The notes: generated by a model from the sequence alone, not told the origin. Positions 51,770 to 61,125 are shown, counted from the stretch's first letter. The stretch is DNA of 64,000 bases from Ignavibacteria bacterium UBA2360 (GCA_002344125.1 DDTQ01000011.1:1019220-1083219); one strand, 5' to 3'. Translations and numbers: made by a program.

Positions 51770-51805
51770 TATTCCGAGATTTATTATAACACAGATTTTT
51801 AGACT

Positions 51806-51841
51806 AAAATGGGTTAATATTGTATAATATTAATCCATTTT
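51806..51841 (+). terminator. Terminator-like hairpin after the SuhB-like gene
   Basis: AAAATGG(G)TTAATATT and AATATTAATCCATTTT, a stem of about 15 bp with a 4-nt loop. It is AT-rich but long; a short T run follows. Confidence 0.7.
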
Positions 51842-51870
51842 CATTTTGTTAAACATAGGAGGAAATCATC

Positions 51871-52788
51871 ATGATAGCCTTGATAATTTTTTTGCTTATT
51901 GTTGCCCTGGTTGTTAACCAGCTTAAAAAGAACGTTGCAAATACTGCTACCGCCAAACTATTCGGGGTTATAAGAAACGCTGCATTTATCGGGATCATTG
52001 TTGCTGCGCTGCTTTCCAGCGTTGCGCAGGTGGGTCCGGGTGAAGTAGGTGTGCAGCTTCTCTTCGGCAGCGTGCAGGATAAAACCCTGCCTAGCGGATT
52101 GAATATTGTTAATCCCCTGGTAAATGTTGAATACATGGATATTAAGACCCAGGCATACACTATGAGCTCAATTCAGGATGAAGGCGGTCAGAAAAATGAC
52201 GATGCTATTTCAACTCTATCCAGCGACGGGTTAACTCTGCGGCTTGATCTCACTATCTGGTACAGGCTGAGTGAAACTGACGCCCCGCAGGTTTACAGAA
52301 CTATCGGTACCGATTACTCCGAAAAGATCGTAAGACCCGCTATCAGAACTGCATTGCGGGATGTTTCTGTGGGATACGCTGCGACTGATATTTACTCAAC
52401 TAAACGCGAGGATTTTGTAGTTAATGTAACAAAAAATCTGGAAGATGCGTTTAATGGAAGGGGAATTATACTCGAACGTGTTCTCTTAAGAAACGTAGAA
52501 CTTCCCGAAAAAGTCCGCGCCGCAATTGATGAAAAGATCGCTTCCGAACAGCGCGCGCAGCAAATGGTATATGTGCTGCAAAAAGAAAAACAGGAAGCAG
52601 AAAGAAAAAGAGTAGAAGCACAGGGTATTGCTGATTATAACAGGATAGTTTCGCAGAGCATAACTGACCAGGTGCTGCAGCTTAAAGGCATTGAAGCAAC
52701 ACTGGAACTTGGCAAAAGCAATAATTCTAAAATGGTCATTATGAACGGCAAAAATATGCCGCTTATTTTCGGACCAAGCGGATTTTGA
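51871..52788 (+). CDS. SPFH/prohibitin-family membrane protein
   Basis: 305 aa, preceded by a perfect Shine-Dalgarno AGGAGG. One N-terminal transmembrane helix (about residues 1-17) and a second hydrophobic stretch (FGVIRNAAFIGIIVAALLS) precede the SPFH domain (VGPGEVGVQLLFGSVQ, LTIWYRLSE). A coiled coil rich in Glu, Lys and Gln follows (QMVYVLQKEKQEAERKRVEA, about 232-251). It forms membrane scaffolds that organise proteases and lipids. The next 60 bp are a tandem repeat. Confidence 0.92.
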   Translation: MIALIIFLLIVALVVNQLKKNVANTATAKLFGVIRNAAFIGIIVAALLSSVAQVGPGEVGVQLLFGSVQDKTLPSGLNIVNPLVNVEYMDIKTQAYTMSSIQDEGGQKNDDAISTLSSDGLTLRLDLTIWYRLSETDAPQVYRTIGTDYSEKIVRPAIRTALRDVSVGYAATDIYSTKREDFVVNVTKNLEDAFNGRGIILERVLLRNVELPEKVRAAIDEKIASEQRAQQMVYVLQKEKQEAERKRVEAQGIADYNRIVSQSITDQVLQLKGIEATLELGKSNNSKMVIMNGKNMPLIFGPSGF

Positions 52789-52790
52789 TG

Positions 52791-52852
52791 TGAAACGTGA
52801 AATGTGAAACGTCAAACGTCAAACGTCAAACGTCAAACATCAAACGTCAAAC
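52791..52852. repeat. Tandem 7-bp repeat
   Basis: Six or more units of ACGTCAA (and variants ACGTGAA, ACATCAA) in a row, starting 3 bp after the prohibitin-family stop. Typical of slipped-strand repeats, not of a protein-coding region. Confidence 0.9.
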
Positions 52853-52915
52853 CTTCTGTCGCTGCTCTCAATAAGGCAGGTGTGAAACTTAAATTGAAAT
52901 AGTGAATATTTATAA

Positions 52916-52948
52916 ATCCGAAATCGTAAATCTAAAATCCGAAATCAA
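52916..52948. repeat. R3-type repeat abutting the O-methyltransferase start
   Basis: AATCCGAAATC, GTAAATC, TAAAATCCGAAATCAA end one base before the ATG at 52949. The unit also occurs inside ispG (45210-45242). Confidence 0.7.
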
Positions 52949-53590
52949 ATGAAGGGTGTACCATTAACCGAAGAGCTGTATAAATATATCACTGATACAT
53001 TTATACATGAAGATGAATTATTAAAACAAATTGTAATTGATACCGAAGCGAAAAATATTCCGCTCATACAGGTATCCCCTGAAACAGGCAAACTGCTGGG
53101 TATGTTCATAAAAATGATCGGGGCAAAACATGTGCTTGAAATAGGCACGCTAACCGGCTACAGCACTATATGGATGGCAAGAGCTTTGCCCGATGAAGGC
53201 AGCGTTACAACTCTGGAGCTCACAAGAGCTCACGCTGATGAGGCATTAAACAATTACAAAAAAGCGGGTCTTGATGGTAAGATTGAACTGATCTTGGGAA
53301 AAGCGCTGGATTCACTTGATACACTTTCCGGCAGATCATTTGATCTCGTTTTTATAGATGCAGATAAAGAGAACTGCGTTAACTATTTCAATAAGGTTAT
53401 CAATATGGTCAGGCCCGGCGGGCTTATCATTACCGATAACACGCTTCGCAGGGGTGAAGTGATTGACCCGAACCCCGGACCCGGTGCGCAGGGCATTATT
53501 GCTTACAACAAACTTGCAGCAAATGATAGCAGAGTGGAATCATTGTTGGTGCCTATTGATGACGGTATAACTTTAAGTTTTGTGAAATGA
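52949..53590 (+). CDS. Class I SAM-dependent O-methyltransferase
   Basis: 213 aa of the catechol/caffeoyl-CoA O-methyltransferase group. VLEIGTLTGYSTIWMARALP is the SAM motif I, FDLVFIDADKENCVNYF carries the metal-binding Asp and the catalytic region, and PGGLIITDNTLRRGEV is the third family segment. The natural acceptor is unknown. Its stop overlaps the next gene's ATG. Confidence 0.92.
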   Translation: MKGVPLTEELYKYITDTFIHEDELLKQIVIDTEAKNIPLIQVSPETGKLLGMFIKMIGAKHVLEIGTLTGYSTIWMARALPDEGSVTTLELTRAHADEALNNYKKAGLDGKIELILGKALDSLDTLSGRSFDLVFIDADKENCVNYFNKVINMVRPGGLIITDNTLRRGEVIDPNPGPGAQGIIAYNKLAANDSRVESLLVPIDDGITLSFVK

Positions 53591-54750
53591 AAAAATTCGC
53601 TGAATTATTAGTTGTATTCTTTGCTGTTACAGGTATACTGCATTCACAATCAGGTGAATTGAACGTTATTAAAGAATCCGGCAACGGTATTTATTTTATG
53701 TATTATGATTCATCCAATTCCAAAAGCACTGTTGTGGAATTTGAAGACTTCCTCGCTCTCATCGAAGCTCCGGTAAAGGATCAGGGCGGCAATGCGCGTG
53801 AATTGAAGGATCACGAGTATGGCGGTGAAAAAATCCTGAGATCGCTGGCTGCTTATTTTAACAATAAGCCGCTCAAATATTTTCTCTACAGTCATTGGCA
53901 TCCGCACAGTGTTTCAACTGTGAATCCGTTTTTACGATCGGGTGTTAAGATAGTTTCAACTCAAAAGAATTACGATGTAATAAAGAAATTCATTGATACA
54001 GTTTCAATAATTTCACATCTTGATAATTTTATCTTTGTAACTGATTCACTTTTGATTAGCGATAGAAAAAACTCGATCACTGCGCACCGTTTTACAAAAC
54101 AGGATTTCCCCAACGTTCCCACCGATGATTACCTGTTCTTCTACATGCCAAAACAGAATGTTTTACACTGCGCCTGCATGTATAATAAGTGGGAAGGTGA
54201 ACCTGTTGACGGCAAAGAAATGCTAACCGACAGGGAAGAAGACCTGCATAGGTTTTTAATGACCAGGGGAATATCTCCGGATTACCTTATCCGCTTATCT
54301 AAGGAAAAGAAAGAACCCAACGATATGCAGCCGATGCATGGCTTGCATGATGTAATACACAACGGCATCAAAGGTTCAGATATCATGAAGAACTTTATGG
54401 AAACAGACCAAAAATACCTGGATGAAGAGCAGGATAAAATGCTTCAGGATATTATCAAAAAGAATATTCCATCATCATTAGTAAACTCTACAGTTTACAG
54501 CCTGCTTCGCAAAAAGGAACTCCAAAAAGCGCTTTCGTTTGCAAGGCTGCAAACATTGCTGAATCCCGCTGATCCCAATTCCTGGGATACCTTTGGTGAG
54601 GTGTATTACTTTCTTGGCGAGACCCAACTTGCCGAATACTACGAAAAGCAATCTAAGTTGATCAACCCCGAATATACAAACGGCGGAATGGAAGTCTGGA
54701 AGAAAGATCTTGAAGACCACCAGAAGATCTGGAAAGAATTTTCGAACTAG
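53587..54750 (+). CDS. Exported metallo-beta-lactamase-like protein with TPR tail
   Basis: 387 aa. Signal peptide (LLVVFFAVTGILHSQ). The central domain has the MBL-fold order: a first strand set (ALIEAPVKDQGG), the HxHxDH site as HWHPHS (about residues 98-103) and a later MHGLHDVIHN near 257. The Asp of the zinc site is replaced by His/Ser, so catalysis is doubtful. The last 90 residues hold a TPR-like unit (NSTVYSLLRKKELQKALSFA; WDTFGEVYYFLGE). It is coupled to the O-methyltransferase gene. Confidence 0.75.
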   Translation: MKKFAELLVVFFAVTGILHSQSGELNVIKESGNGIYFMYYDSSNSKSTVVEFEDFLALIEAPVKDQGGNARELKDHEYGGEKILRSLAAYFNNKPLKYFLYSHWHPHSVSTVNPFLRSGVKIVSTQKNYDVIKKFIDTVSIISHLDNFIFVTDSLLISDRKNSITAHRFTKQDFPNVPTDDYLFFYMPKQNVLHCACMYNKWEGEPVDGKEMLTDREEDLHRFLMTRGISPDYLIRLSKEKKEPNDMQPMHGLHDVIHNGIKGSDIMKNFMETDQKYLDEEQDKMLQDIIKKNIPSSLVNSTVYSLLRKKELQKALSFARLQTLLNPADPNSWDTFGEVYYFLGETQLAEYYEKQSKLINPEYTNGGMEVWKKDLEDHQKIWKEFSN

Positions 54751-54808
54751 AATTTATTTCGAAGTGCGATAAACCCTACCGTAAACACGTTAGACATTTT
54801 TTAATGAG

Positions 54809-54839
54809 TTGTTCTGGCATTAATTATTTGTTATATTTG
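54809..54839 (+). promoter_or_regulatory. Promoter of eno
   Basis: TTG (54809-54811), 20 nt, TATATTTG (54832-54839), a near-ideal Bacteroidota promoter. The ATG at 54859 leaves a leader of about 12-15 nt. Confidence 0.75.
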
Positions 54840-54858
54840 TGTTTAATTTTGCCGAAAA

Positions 54859-56145
54859 ATGCCAAAAATAACACAAATTAAAGCCAGGGAGATACTCGAC
54901 TCACGAGGTAACCCTACAATAGAAGTTGATGTAATCTTAAATGATGGTACCATGGGAAGGGCAGCTGTTCCTTCCGGCGCTTCAACGGGACAAAAAGAAG
55001 CTGTTGAGCTGCGCGATGGCGATAAAAAGCGATATATGGGCAAAGGCGTTCAAAAAGCCGTTGCTAATGTGAATGATATTATTTCCAATTCGTTGATCGA
55101 TCTTGACCCTACCGACCAGCTTAAGCTTGATTCAATTCTGCTCGAGCTTGACGGCACTAAAAATAAATCAAACCTCGGCGCCAATGCAATACTTGGTGTT
55201 TCACTTGCAGCTGCTAAAGCATCTGCGTTGTATTACAAAACACCACTCTATAGATATATTGGCGGAACAAACGCAAAAGTACTGCCTGTGCCGATGATGA
55301 ATATTGTCAACGGCGGCAAACATGCCGATAACAATCTTGATTTCCAGGAATTCATGATCATTCCGGCCGGAGCGAAAAGTTTCCGTGAAGCGTTAAGAAT
55401 GGGAACTGAAGTTTTTCATTCTTTAAAGAATGTGCTGCACAAAAAGAATCTGAATACCGCTGTTGGCGATGAAGGTGGTTTTGCGCCTGATCTGAAATCC
55501 AACGAAGAAGCTTTTGAAGTTATAATAGCAGGTATTGAAGGCGCAGGCTACAAAGCGGGTAAAGATGTTTACCTGGCGCTCGACGCGGCATCAAGCGAAA
55601 TGTGGAATAAAGGGAAGTATGATTTTTATAAATCACACCAGCCTTCAAAATCACCGGCTGAAATGGTTGAATTCTATAAAAAAATGGTGAAGGATTACCC
55701 CATTATCTCAATGGAAGATGTAATGGGTGAAGAAGATTGGGATGGATGGAAGCTTTTAACTGAAGCTTTAGGTTCGCAGGTTCAGCTTGTTGGCGATGAT
55801 GTGTTTGTCACAAACAAAGAAATTCTTAAAAAAGGAATTGAATCCGAAATCTGCAATTCAATTCTTGTAAAGGTCAACCAGATTGGAACACTCACTGAAA
55901 CCCTGGAAACAATAGAACTGGCAAAATCCAACTGCTACACAAATGTTATCAGTCACCGCAGCGGCGAGACTGAAGATGTTACTATTGCGGATATTGCCGT
56001 CGCGACCAACGCCGGACAGATAAAAACAGGGTCACTTTCGCGGACAGACAGAACCGCCAAGTACAACCAGCTGTTAAGAATAGAAGAAGAGCTTGGAGAT
56101 ATGGCAGTTTACCCGGGCAGAAGCATTTTTAAAGGATTGAATTAA
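54859..56145 (+). CDS. eno: Enolase
   Basis: 428 aa, full length. Glycolytic conversion of 2-phosphoglycerate to phosphoenolpyruvate. Signatures are complete: AREILDSRGNPTIEVDV at the start, GDEGGFAPDL, a metal ligand in SMEDVMGEEDWDGW, VGDDVFVTN, and SHRSGETEDVTIADIAVA near the C-terminus. In many bacteria enolase also joins the RNA degradosome; there is no evidence of that here. Confidence 0.98.
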   Translation: MPKITQIKAREILDSRGNPTIEVDVILNDGTMGRAAVPSGASTGQKEAVELRDGDKKRYMGKGVQKAVANVNDIISNSLIDLDPTDQLKLDSILLELDGTKNKSNLGANAILGVSLAAAKASALYYKTPLYRYIGGTNAKVLPVPMMNIVNGGKHADNNLDFQEFMIIPAGAKSFREALRMGTEVFHSLKNVLHKKNLNTAVGDEGGFAPDLKSNEEAFEVIIAGIEGAGYKAGKDVYLALDAASSEMWNKGKYDFYKSHQPSKSPAEMVEFYKKMVKDYPIISMEDVMGEEDWDGWKLLTEALGSQVQLVGDDVFVTNKEILKKGIESEICNSILVKVNQIGTLTETLETIELAKSNCYTNVISHRSGETEDVTIADIAVATNAGQIKTGSLSRTDRTAKYNQLLRIEEELGDMAVYPGRSIFKGLN

Positions 56146-56172
56146 TAAATTACGTATATATAGAAAGCATAA

Positions 56173-57207
56173 ATGAAATCAACTGATTTTAAATTTTCCA
56201 TTCCTAAAACCTTAGTCGCGCAGCATCCGAAACTGCCCAGGGATGAGGCGAAGATGATGGTAATTAACCGCAAAACCAAAGAACTAGAAAATAAGAAGTT
56301 TAAAGATATCATTGATTACATGGATGAAGGCGACTGCCTTGTACTGAACGATTCTAAAGTTTTTGCAGCAAAACTTTTTGGGACCAAAGAAAAAACCAAT
56401 GCCAAGATCGAAGTATTCCTTTTGAGGCAGCTTAGCCAGGAAGAAAATATCTGGGATGTGCTGGTTGACCCTGCAAGAAAAGTAAGAATTGGAAACCGCA
56501 TTTTTATCACAAAGAATCTATATTGCGAAGTTATTGATAACACTACTTCACGCGGCAGGATAGTAAGATTTAACTACCGCGGCGACTTCCAGAAATATAT
56601 CGATAAGCTTGGCAAAACACCTCTGCCGGAATATGTTAAACGCGAACCAACTGATTCTGACCGCGAAAACTACCAGTCGGTTTTCGCCGAAAATATCGGA
56701 TCGGTTGCTGCATCTACTGCAGGTCTGCATTTTTCAAAAGAACTTCTCAGGAAAATAGAAAAAAAGGGCATCAACCTGCTTCCCGTGACTTTGCATGTAG
56801 GACTCGGAAAATTCCGTCATGTTGAAGTGGAAGATCTTACCAAACACAGAATGGACTCGGAATATTTTGAAATACCTGACTATACCGCCGAAGAAGTGAA
56901 CCGCGCAATTGAAGGTAAGAAAAAGATCATCGCATGCGGAACATCTGTTGCAAGGGTGCTTGAAGCAAATACTACTGCAGGCAGATTTATCCGTTCAGGC
57001 AAAGGCTGGACCGATAAATTCATTTATCCGCCGCAGACACTTAAAGTAGTCGATAAATTTGTAACCAACTTCCATAACCCCCAGTCAACAATGGTTATGA
57101 TGGTTTGCGCGTTTTCAGATAAAGATATTGTTATGAAAGCCTACAAAAAAGCGGTAAAAGATAAATACCGTTTTTACAGCTACGGTGATTCTATGTTCTA
57201 TATCTAA
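56173..57207 (+). CDS. queA: S-adenosylmethionine:tRNA ribosyltransferase-isomerase
   Basis: 344 aa. Makes epoxyqueuosine in tRNA from preQ1 and SAM. Recognised by the N-terminal FSIPKTLVAQHPKLPRDEAK, CLVLNDSKVF, TPLPEYVKR, SVAASTAGLHFS and LHVGLGKFRHV, and FVTNFHNPQSTMVMMVCAF at the C-terminus. It lies 27 bp after eno and may share its transcript. Confidence 0.97.
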   Translation: MKSTDFKFSIPKTLVAQHPKLPRDEAKMMVINRKTKELENKKFKDIIDYMDEGDCLVLNDSKVFAAKLFGTKEKTNAKIEVFLLRQLSQEENIWDVLVDPARKVRIGNRIFITKNLYCEVIDNTTSRGRIVRFNYRGDFQKYIDKLGKTPLPEYVKREPTDSDRENYQSVFAENIGSVAASTAGLHFSKELLRKIEKKGINLLPVTLHVGLGKFRHVEVEDLTKHRMDSEYFEIPDYTAEEVNRAIEGKKKIIACGTSVARVLEANTTAGRFIRSGKGWTDKFIYPPQTLKVVDKFVTNFHNPQSTMVMMVCAFSDKDIVMKAYKKAVKDKYRFYSYGDSMFYI

Positions 57208-57249
57208 ACGAAAATTTTCAGAAAATTATATTACACTATCATAAATATT

Positions 57250-57279
57250 ACCCCGGTAAATTTTCCCCGGGGTTTTTTA
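57250..57279 (+). terminator. Rho-independent terminator after queA
   Basis: ACCCCGG and CCGGGGT around a 10-nt loop, then TTTTT. It lies 11 bp before the ispD start. Confidence 0.85.
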
Positions 57280-57289
57280 TTTTTCTGCT

Positions 57290-57982
57290 ATGAATCCGGA
57301 GATACATGTCATAATTACTGCCGCTGGAAGAGGTGAGAGATTCCGTAAAAGGAATAACAACCCAAAGCCCAAGCAATACCAATTGCTTAGCGGTAAACCC
57401 GTTATACTATATTCACTGCAGAATTTCCAGAAAATGAGCAATGTGAAAAGTATTACTGTTTCAGCTGAAGCAGAGTACTTTAATTATCTGCATTCACTTG
57501 CGGTCAAAAACAGGATCACCAAGTTAACCGGTCTTGTTGAAGGAGGTAAAAGCAGGTTTGAATCTGTGCAGAATGCATTCAACCAGCTGAATTGTTCCGT
57601 GGATGATATTGTTATTATACATGATGCAGCACGTCCTAACATTTCTAAAAGTGAGCTAAAGGAATTTCTTGATGCGGCAATTAAAAATGGCGAAGTAATA
57701 CTTGGCTGCAAAGTATCCGAAACGGTTAAGAAATGTTCAGGCAATTATGTACAGCAAACTATCCCCCGTGATGACCTCTGGCTCATACAAACCCCTCAGG
57801 CTTTCAGGTATGATGTGTTGAGCAGGTCTTACATAATTGCCGGTAAACGAACTGATTTTACCGACGAATCTTCTCTTGTTGAAAATGCCGGATACAAAGT
57901 AAAAATAGTTGAAGGCAGCAGAAATAATATCAAGATAACTTCACCCGGAGATTTGACCCTGCTTAAAAAAATAATGAAATAG
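57290..57982 (+). CDS. ispD: 2-C-methyl-D-erythritol 4-phosphate cytidylyltransferase
   Basis: 230 aa, the third MEP-pathway gene here. IITAAGRGERFRKRNNNPKPKQYQ (about 8-31 in blocks) is the nucleotide-binding loop with its conserved Gly, Arg and Lys, VIIHDAARPNIS the central segment and LIQTPQAFRYDVLSRSY the C-terminal motif. It attaches CMP to methylerythritol phosphate. The gene starts just after a terminator, so it needs its own promoter or read-through. Confidence 0.95.
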   Translation: MNPEIHVIITAAGRGERFRKRNNNPKPKQYQLLSGKPVILYSLQNFQKMSNVKSITVSAEAEYFNYLHSLAVKNRITKLTGLVEGGKSRFESVQNAFNQLNCSVDDIVIIHDAARPNISKSELKEFLDAAIKNGEVILGCKVSETVKKCSGNYVQQTIPRDDLWLIQTPQAFRYDVLSRSYIIAGKRTDFTDESSLVENAGYKVKIVEGSRNNIKITSPGDLTLLKKIMK

Positions 57983-58235
57983 CTTTAGCAATTGATTTAG
58001 TTAATGATGCAGCATTAGTCCCCCCAGAGTCTTCCAGTAATACTTATAAATGTAGTCGAGCTCTTTTAGAGCTCGCTTCGGTTCGGACACTCTTTTATTA
58101 TGTAGTGACCTCCCTCCAGCTACCACATGTCTTCGCCGGTCCTTCGGCCTCATAGGGGGAGGGCAGTTTTACGCAGAGACCTACTCCGGTACTTATAAAA
58201 GTAGTCGAGTCCTTTTAGGGCTCGTTCTTTAGTAT
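57983..58235. repeat. Gene-free stretch with a 35-bp repeat in two copies
   Basis: No gene. Two 35-bp units (58041-58075 and 58190-58224), each TACTTATAAA...GTAGTCGAG then TTTTAG and the complementary CTCG arm, form small hairpins (CGAGCTC/GAGCTCG). A CGCAGAG remnant lies near 58171. Confidence 0.75.
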
Positions 58236-58567
58236 TCGCAGAGTCCTCCTTCGGAGAGATTCTGCTAACATTCGAAGCCCTGAAGGGGCGAGATATTTCA
58301 GCGATGGGCGAAGCCCATCGTGATGAAAACACATCTAATCATAGCCCTGAAAGGGCGTAATAGAAATGCTGCCAGGTTTCAAAGTCCTGGCCGCTTTATG
58401 CCTGGGTTACCCATAAAAGAGACGACCCACCGGGTCGTCTCTACGAAAACGGATCTATATATCCTTCCGCTTTGCAGGGGTGAGTACATTTTTGCAAAGT
58501 CCTCTCCTGTGAGACTACGCGGATACTCAATTATATCCACAAAAAAAAGAGGCTCCATATTGAGAGC
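58236..58567. repeat. Long repeat downstream of the subtilisin gene (copy A)
   Basis: It starts CGCAGAGTCCTCCTTCGGAG, continues with GAAGCCCTGAA, TGCTGCCAGGTTTCAAAGTC, CTTCCGCTTTGCAGGGG and ends at the terminator. About 250 bp match the region 61126-61383, except that copy A carries an extra segment of roughly 70 bp near 58285-58355 containing CGATGGGCGAAGCCCATCG. Confidence 0.85.
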
Positions 58568-58577
58568 CTCTTTTTTT
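58541..58577 (-). terminator. Bidirectional terminator
   Basis: AAAAAAAGAGGCTC, loop, GAGCCTCTTTTTTT: a stem with A/T tracts on both sides, so it can end transcripts in both directions. On the minus strand it follows the 58641 gene. Confidence 0.85.
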
Positions 58578-58640
58578 AAAAGTATATCTGCTGCCGTTAT
58601 TTTACCAGTCTGTCAAATCCAGATTTCAAAAGTGATTTCA

Positions 58641-60800
58641 TCACTTTATCAACATCATTTTCTTCACGGCCGTAAACTCACCTGCTTCGATCCTGTAAAA
58701 ATAGATCCCGCTGGCAAGATGTGAGGCGTTAAAATCAACTGTATAAATGCCCTGCTGTTTAACTCCATCAACTAAAACGGCGACTTCCCGGCCGGATACA
58801 TCAAATACCTTCAGTGTAACTGCACCTGCTTCAGGGACTGAGTACTTAATGCTTGTGCCTGGATTGAACGGGTTAGGATAATTCTGTTCCAGTATGAAAC
58901 TGAAAGGCATGTTATTATTATTATTGATACCCACTGTGGCATTGTAAGAAATATTTATAGCATAATTCATTACACGCCCGGTATCGCTGCCTGCATTATC
59001 ATTAACCCTGAAAGTCCAGTTGCCAAACGGGCTCTGCCCGTTAAATGCGCTCAGCGGGCTTTCGGGTCTGAATGAACCAGTAAACGGCGCCGTACCTGAA
59101 GAAATTGGGTTAGCAGCGGAGTCGTTAAAAACAGTATTTATGTAGTTATCACCGGTGCCGCCTCTTCTGCTTGAAAGAATTACTTCGGTGCCTGCCGGTG
59201 ATTTGATCGAAAACTCAAGGTCACCTGTTTTTGAGTGCGTTAATGAATTCATTGAAAAATTAACATCAGTTATTGTACCTCCAAAATATACATTTACAGT
59301 ATCGTAATTTGTGGCATTATCCAGAATAATTATATTCTGCTGGCGGATTATATTACTTTTCATATACTGATATGCAGCCCACACATCTATTACGCCCATG
59401 CCATATGCATTATCTTCCCCCGGCACACCATGGTCAAGCGCTGTCCAGTAAAGCGCTTCCAGGCACTGTTTGCCGGTAGCATTGGGGAAAGCCTGTCTTA
59501 ACAGAGTTACCGCGCCCACTACATGCGGGCAAGCCATTGATGTTCCGGTTAAATTCGCGTAAGCTCCGTTTCTGATGCTAGATCTTACACTTGTACCCGG
59601 TGCTGATACTTCAGGTTTAAATCTGAACTTACCTGTATTTCCGCAATAACCGGGTCCGCGTGATGAAGTGTTATTAATTACCCACGGAAAACTGGTATTA
59701 CCGTTTACATTTCCAACGCTGAAAGAATTAATCAATGTTTCATTGATATTCTTCGGTCTTGTTATTGTAGATGCGCCCGGACCTGAGTTTCCGCATGAAA
59801 ATACGATCGCGATTCCCGCCGCTTCCATTGATGCAAGCGCATTCAGATAAATTGTGCTGGTGCAGTCACCATTGGTGGGCACACCCGTCGGGTCATGCCA
59901 TGAATTACCTATGCCGTCCGGCATATCTGTAATCGTGTTCACATTGCTGTCAGGATTCATAGCCCATTGCCATGCTGTCATATGGTTGCTTGTTCCGTTG
60001 CCGGCGCAGATAGTTTTTGCAGCTATCCACTCCGCAGCCGGAGCAACACCAATTGTGTCACTTCCCGCTCTGCCTGTCATAATACCCATTGTGTGTGTAC
60101 CGTGGTTATCGCAGTCACTGGGGAACTGTGACCCCGCAGCCGGGTCTATCCATGCATGGTACCATGGTGAGGATGTTGCCCCTCTCCATTTATAGTTTAA
60201 CGCAGGGTGGTTTCCGTCAACACCGGTATCGTCATTCATAACCAGCCTGCCGGCTCCTGTGATGCCTATTTCCCACATTTTATGCGCATTGATAACTTTC
60301 AGCCCGGATTCTGAACTCGCGTCTTTTTCACCTGCAGGTTCAAACGCTACAGGTCTGTCGTAATCAAGCTCCGCGTCAATATCCATTTCTGCGACATCCA
60401 TTCTGCCGGCAATGGAATAAACTAAATCGGGCTTAACTTCTGCCCAGATGAAATTTGTCACCCAGAAAGGTTTGTAACTCAAAACACTTCCTGAAACAGA
60501 ACTTTCCGCAAGGTAACCAAGTAACGGACCCTGAGTTGAGGCGGCTTTATCCATTAATGAAGTAATGACAGTCTTTGCTCTGTATTCAGCCGAAGCGTTG
60601 ATCTCATACAGGTGTTTATCAAGTGCTGCAATATCTACCTGGTCTTTCATAACTATCATAACTTTGATGTAATCGTTCTTTCCGGTAAGTTTTAACCTGT
60701 TGTAAAGCCTTTCGGAAAGCCCGGCCTGCATAAACTGCGCATTTGCAGTGGCTGCGATCAACAAAAACAGCAAAAATGTGAAAATTCTGTAATTTTTCAT
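58641..60800 (-). CDS. T9SS-exported subtilisin-like (S8) serine protease
   Basis: 719 aa. Signal peptide (LLFLLIAATANAQ). Inhibitor-like prodomain (about 25-150), then the subtilase domain: Asp191 (NDDTGVDG), His233 (DNHGTHTMG) and Ser421 (GTSMACPHV). A P/proprotein-convertase domain follows (about 510-625: GGTGDNYINTVFNDSA), and a T9SS sorting domain closes it (NPFNPG, SGREVAVLVDG, ASGIYFYRIEAG). It probably degrades protein at the cell surface. P-domain and sorting domain closely match those of the BNR protein at 61419. Confidence 0.92.
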   Translation of the reverse strand: MKNYRIFTFLLFLLIAATANAQFMQAGLSERLYNRLKLTGKNDYIKVMIVMKDQVDIAALDKHLYEINASAEYRAKTVITSLMDKAASTQGPLLGYLAESSVSGSVLSYKPFWVTNFIWAEVKPDLVYSIAGRMDVAEMDIDAELDYDRPVAFEPAGEKDASSESGLKVINAHKMWEIGITGAGRLVMNDDTGVDGNHPALNYKWRGATSSPWYHAWIDPAAGSQFPSDCDNHGTHTMGIMTGRAGSDTIGVAPAAEWIAAKTICAGNGTSNHMTAWQWAMNPDSNVNTITDMPDGIGNSWHDPTGVPTNGDCTSTIYLNALASMEAAGIAIVFSCGNSGPGASTITRPKNINETLINSFSVGNVNGNTSFPWVINNTSSRGPGYCGNTGKFRFKPEVSAPGTSVRSSIRNGAYANLTGTSMACPHVVGAVTLLRQAFPNATGKQCLEALYWTALDHGVPGEDNAYGMGVIDVWAAYQYMKSNIIRQQNIIILDNATNYDTVNVYFGGTITDVNFSMNSLTHSKTGDLEFSIKSPAGTEVILSSRRGGTGDNYINTVFNDSAANPISSGTAPFTGSFRPESPLSAFNGQSPFGNWTFRVNDNAGSDTGRVMNYAINISYNATVGINNNNNMPFSFILEQNYPNPFNPGTSIKYSVPEAGAVTLKVFDVSGREVAVLVDGVKQQGIYTVDFNASHLASGIYFYRIEAGEFTAVKKMMLIK

Positions 60801-61125
60801 AGATTTAAATTGATTACTTTAAATGGGAATTATATAAGTTATAGATTGAATTTTGAATTTGCAATTCAAAAAACTAATTGCCATTCTCTTACACATCAAC
60901 CATCTCTGCCTTAGGAGAACTGAATCGGCAGTAAGGTGGGTTGGAGGTGGGGTTGATTTGTGAAACTTTCACACCGCACACTTTATTAAAAAACCTGAAA
61001 AAAAAGTTGAGATAAAATTTTAACTACTTGAATTCTGACAACTCTTTTTATGACCTCCCCTAAATCCCCTCCAAAGGAGGGGACTTAAAGATAGAAATAT
61101 ATCTGCGTTAAATGTAAATTTGTAC
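60801..61125. other. Gap upstream of the subtilisin gene
   Basis: 325 bp with no gene. Two decayed GC-rich repeats occur: about 60900-60957 (CTGCCTTAGGAG ... GGTGGGGTT, R1-like) and 61051-61084 (CCCCTAAATCCCCTCC with AGGAGGGG). Otherwise AT-rich. Promoter elements for the minus-strand gene are not obvious. Confidence 0.55.

Noticed and set aside
52791..52852. A CRISPR or protein-coding repeat
   Set aside because: A pure 7-bp tandem without spacers; it is a slippage repeat.
57983..58640. Possible tRNA or small RNA genes in the gap
   Set aside because: The hairpins are repeat arms. No cloverleaf or promoter pattern was found. No tRNA was recognised anywhere in the window.
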